A model generated the notes under the pieces. That model was given only the letters and a program-made list of their open reading frames with translations. It did no database searches and was not told the origin of the DNA. Positions 62,557-64,000 of a DNA stretch of 64,000 bases are shown piece after piece. Origin of the DNA: Natronorubrum sulfidifaciens JCM 14089 (GTDB lineage Archaea > Halobacteriota > Halobacteria > Halobacteriales > Natrialbaceae); the NCBI RefSeq assembly GCF_000337735.1, contig NZ_AOHX01000030.1, positions 55,285 to 119,284 of the forward strand. Direction: 5' to 3'. How positions within the stretch are numbered: the first letter of the stretch is position 1; each line of letters starts with the position of its first letter. A program made the position numbers and the translations under genes.

Positions 62557-62724
62557 ATGGCAGATCTTATCGTCAAAGCCGCCGTGAAGGAAGCGCTCGA
62601 TGACAAAAACGTCGCTTCGGACTTCTACGAAGCACTCGACGAGGAAGTCGACGAGCTTCTCGAGGACGCTGCACGACGTGCAGAAGCGAACGACCGGAAG
62701 ACGGTCCAGCCCCGCGACCTGTAA
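62557..62724 (+). CDS. Very short histone-fold-like protein (DUF1931-like)
   Basis: 55 residues: MADLIVKAAVKEALDD, then NVASDFYEALDEEVDELLED and AARRAEANDRKTVQPRDL. The long helix plus RKTVQPRDL matches the helix-2/loop-2 part of a histone fold, but it ends there, without the third helix of typical 65-70 residue archaeal histones. The TATA TATTTATAT lies 31 nt before ATG 62557, a strong near-leaderless promoter. DNA binding by a dimer is plausible but not evident from residues. Confidence 0.85.
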   Translation: MADLIVKAAVKEALDDKNVASDFYEALDEEVDELLEDAARRAEANDRKTVQPRDL

Positions 62725-62805
62725 GGCTCGCCACTCGAGTATTTTTTATTGACGCTACGGGAGATAGCCGCTGGCTCGGCTGTCGTCGAAAACGGAATAG
62801 TGAAG

Positions 62806-63867
62806 CTACTGCTGTCGCCCGTCGAGGTATTCTTTCGTTCGCCCGAGGACGACGTGGTCGGCCGACTGCAACTCCCCGACTGAGGCCGAGCCGGTGACGA
62901 ACATCGCCGTTCGGAGTTCGAGTTCGAGCGTCTCGAGCAAGTCGACGACGGCGTCAGTGCCTTGGCCCGCCGGCCGGAGGAACGGTTTCGCGAGCCCACC
63001 AGCGCGAGCGCCGAGGGCGATCGCTTTGGCGATATCCAGTCCCGACCGGACGCCGCCGCTGGCGATGACACAGTCGTGGACCGAAGCGGCCTCGTGTGTG
63101 CTAACCGCCGTTGGGACGCCCCAAGCACGAAAGAGTTGGCCGATCGCTTCCTGGCGGTCAGCGCCGACGGCGGCCGCCCGGTAGGACTCGATGCCGGACC
63201 ACGTCGTGCCACCCTGTCCGGCGACGTCGATCGCGTCGACGCCGGCGTCGGCGAGTCGCGTCGCCGTCTCTCGAGCGATGCCGTTGCCCGTCTCCTTGAC
63301 GACGACGGGAACGGAGAGGTCGGCTGCGACCTGCTCAATCTCGGCCAGACAGCCGCGGGCGTCGACGTCGCCTTCGGGCTGGACGGCTTCCTGGAGGAAG
63401 TTCAGGTGGATCGCCATCGCGTCGGCGTCGATCATTTCGACGGCTCGCTCGACGTCGTCGACGTCGTACTCGAGCAACTGTGCTGCGCCGACGTTCCCGT
63501 AGAGGAAGGCGTCGGGAGCGACGTCCCGCACAACCGTGTAGGACTCGAGTAACTCCTCATCGTCGAGTTCGAGGCCGGCACGCTGGCTGCCGACGCCCAT
63601 GGCGACGTTCAGCTGCTGGGCGGCTTCGGCGAGGTTGCGGTTGATCTTCGTCGTGTTCGGGTGGCCGCCAGTCATGCTTTCGATGACGATGGGGGCCGCC
63701 AGCTCGTGGCCGAGCAACGTCGTCGACGTGTCGATCTCGTCGCGGTGGATCTCCGGAAGTGCGTCGTGAACGAGCTCGATATCGGCGAACCCCGTCCCCG
63801 AGGTTTCGACGTCCTCTTCTTCGATAATGCGGATGTGATCGTCTTTCCTGTCGGATGTCTCGGGCAT
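62806..63867 (-). CDS. fni: Type 2 isopentenyl-diphosphate delta-isomerase
   Basis: 353 residues from [23 protein letters not shown]- and NADPH-dependent isomerase of IPP/DMAPP for archaeal lipids. Motifs: [67 protein letters not shown] block and [23 protein letters not shown] lies 8 nt before ATG 63867. A longer frame to 63993 includes adapter sequence and is artificial. Confidence 0.95.
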   Translation of the reverse strand: MPETSDRKDDHIRIIEEEDVETSGTGFADIELVHDALPEIHRDEIDTSTTLLGHELAAPIVIESMTGGHPNTTKINRNLAEAAQQLNVAMGVGSQRAGLELDDEELLESYTVVRDVAPDAFLYGNVGAAQLLEYDVDDVERAVEMIDADAMAIHLNFLQEAVQPEGDVDARGCLAEIEQVAADLSVPVVVKETGNGIARETATRLADAGVDAIDVAGQGGTTWSGIESYRAAAVGADRQEAIGQLFRAWGVPTAVSTHEAASVHDCVIASGGVRSGLDIAKAIALGARAGGLAKPFLRPAGQGTDAVVDLLETLELELRTAMFVTGSASVGELQSADHVVLGRTKEYLDGRQQ

Positions 63868-63976
63868 CGAATCGTCTCCAGTGGAAAATAGCATGAGGAG
63901 GTTGAAAAGGTGTCCATCGACGCGTGTCAGGTGCCGCGCTCTCGGCCGACACTTTTTACGGATGCCGGTGTACGAC

Positions 63977-64000
63977 CTGTCTCTTATACACATCTCTGAT
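63977..64000. other. Tn5/Nextera mosaic-end adapter (sequencing artefact)
   Basis: 63977-63995 is exactly the 19-bp transposase mosaic end CTGTCTCTTATACACATCT, followed by CTGAT, the start of a known adapter tail. This is library DNA, not genome. The frame running through it would begin with the residues MCIRDR, typical of this contamination. Confidence 0.97.

Noticed and set aside
62121..62606. 161-codon minus-strand frame in the histone-like upstream region
   Set aside because: Overlaps the histone-like gene and its promoter, and has serine/threonine-rich, non-acidic composition without similarity to a known family.
63868..63993. N-terminal extension of fni starting MCIRDR
   Set aside because: The codons derive from the transposase adapter at the contig end; the family start is [10 protein letters not shown] at 63867.
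1..64000. CRISPR arrays, rRNA genes, prophage or complete insertion sequences
   Set aside because: I looked for regularly spaced repeats, rRNA segments, integrases and transposases and saw none; the repeated elements present are isolated palindromes.

Overview
This window is GC-rich chromosomal DNA from a halophilic archaeon (class Halobacteria). The proteins are very acidic, many promoters are TATA boxes about 25-31 nt from a start codon (leaderless or nearly so), and the content is haloarchaeal: DNA polymerase D large subunit with an intein, Hel308, Hef, KEOPS Cgi121, archaeal-type PurO, a bacterioopsin-activator-like regulator and HalOD1. Placement near Natrinema/Haloterrigena is a weak inference. 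The right end (63977-64000) carries a Tn5/Nextera mosaic end, so the window stops at the edge of a draft contig. The left end cuts a gene.

Layout. 0-6.4 kb: partial DUF2071 gene, leuS, Hsp20, peroxiredoxin, pheA, truncated globin. 6.4-9.1 kb: hemC-cobA-hemD tetrapyrrole operon. 9.2-16.3 kb: RecJ-like DHH protein, PHP phosphoesterase, NifU-like protein, ketopantoate reductase, alpha/beta hydrolase and small conserved proteins. 16.5-22 kb: polD large subunit with a 508-residue intein in the catalytic loop, behind a PPC-domain gene. 22.2-28.4 kb: five-gene peptide/oligopeptide ABC importer, followed by a 52-codon gene with its own promoter. 28.9-39.4 kb: hypothetical genes, DoxX, CBS protein, glyS, acetamidase/formamidase, a Bat-like regulator behind a tiny upstream ORF, HalOD1, a polyprenol-kinase-like membrane protein, TspO and an HTTM membrane protein. 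39.6-49.5 kb: hef, mdh, an odd ferredoxin, a frameshifted phosphate permease, UspA, hel308 and cgi121. 49.5-55 kb: DUF59 + amidohydrolase facing a zinc alcohol dehydrogenase, the DUF211-VIT pair, and an OYE-type oxidoreductase. 55-64 kb: tRNA-Gln(CUG) abutting an HNH endonuclease gene, purO, a phosphoesterase, cysE, phosphohexomutase, GIY-YIG protein, small zinc proteins, a very short histone-like protein and fni.

Most genes are housekeeping. The unusual material lies between them: three families of long imperfect palindromes. Family A (four copies, about 63-79 bp) starts exactly one nucleotide after a TGA stop codon each time. Family B (two 86-bp copies) is a near-perfect hairpin with paired substitutions, in divergent intergenic regions. 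Family C is a 77-bp palindrome upstream of hef. Also notable are the intein ending in Lys-Gln rather than His-Asn, a leaderless 22-codon ORF overlapping the start of the Bat-like gene, and a one-base frameshift at a GGGG run in the PiT permease.
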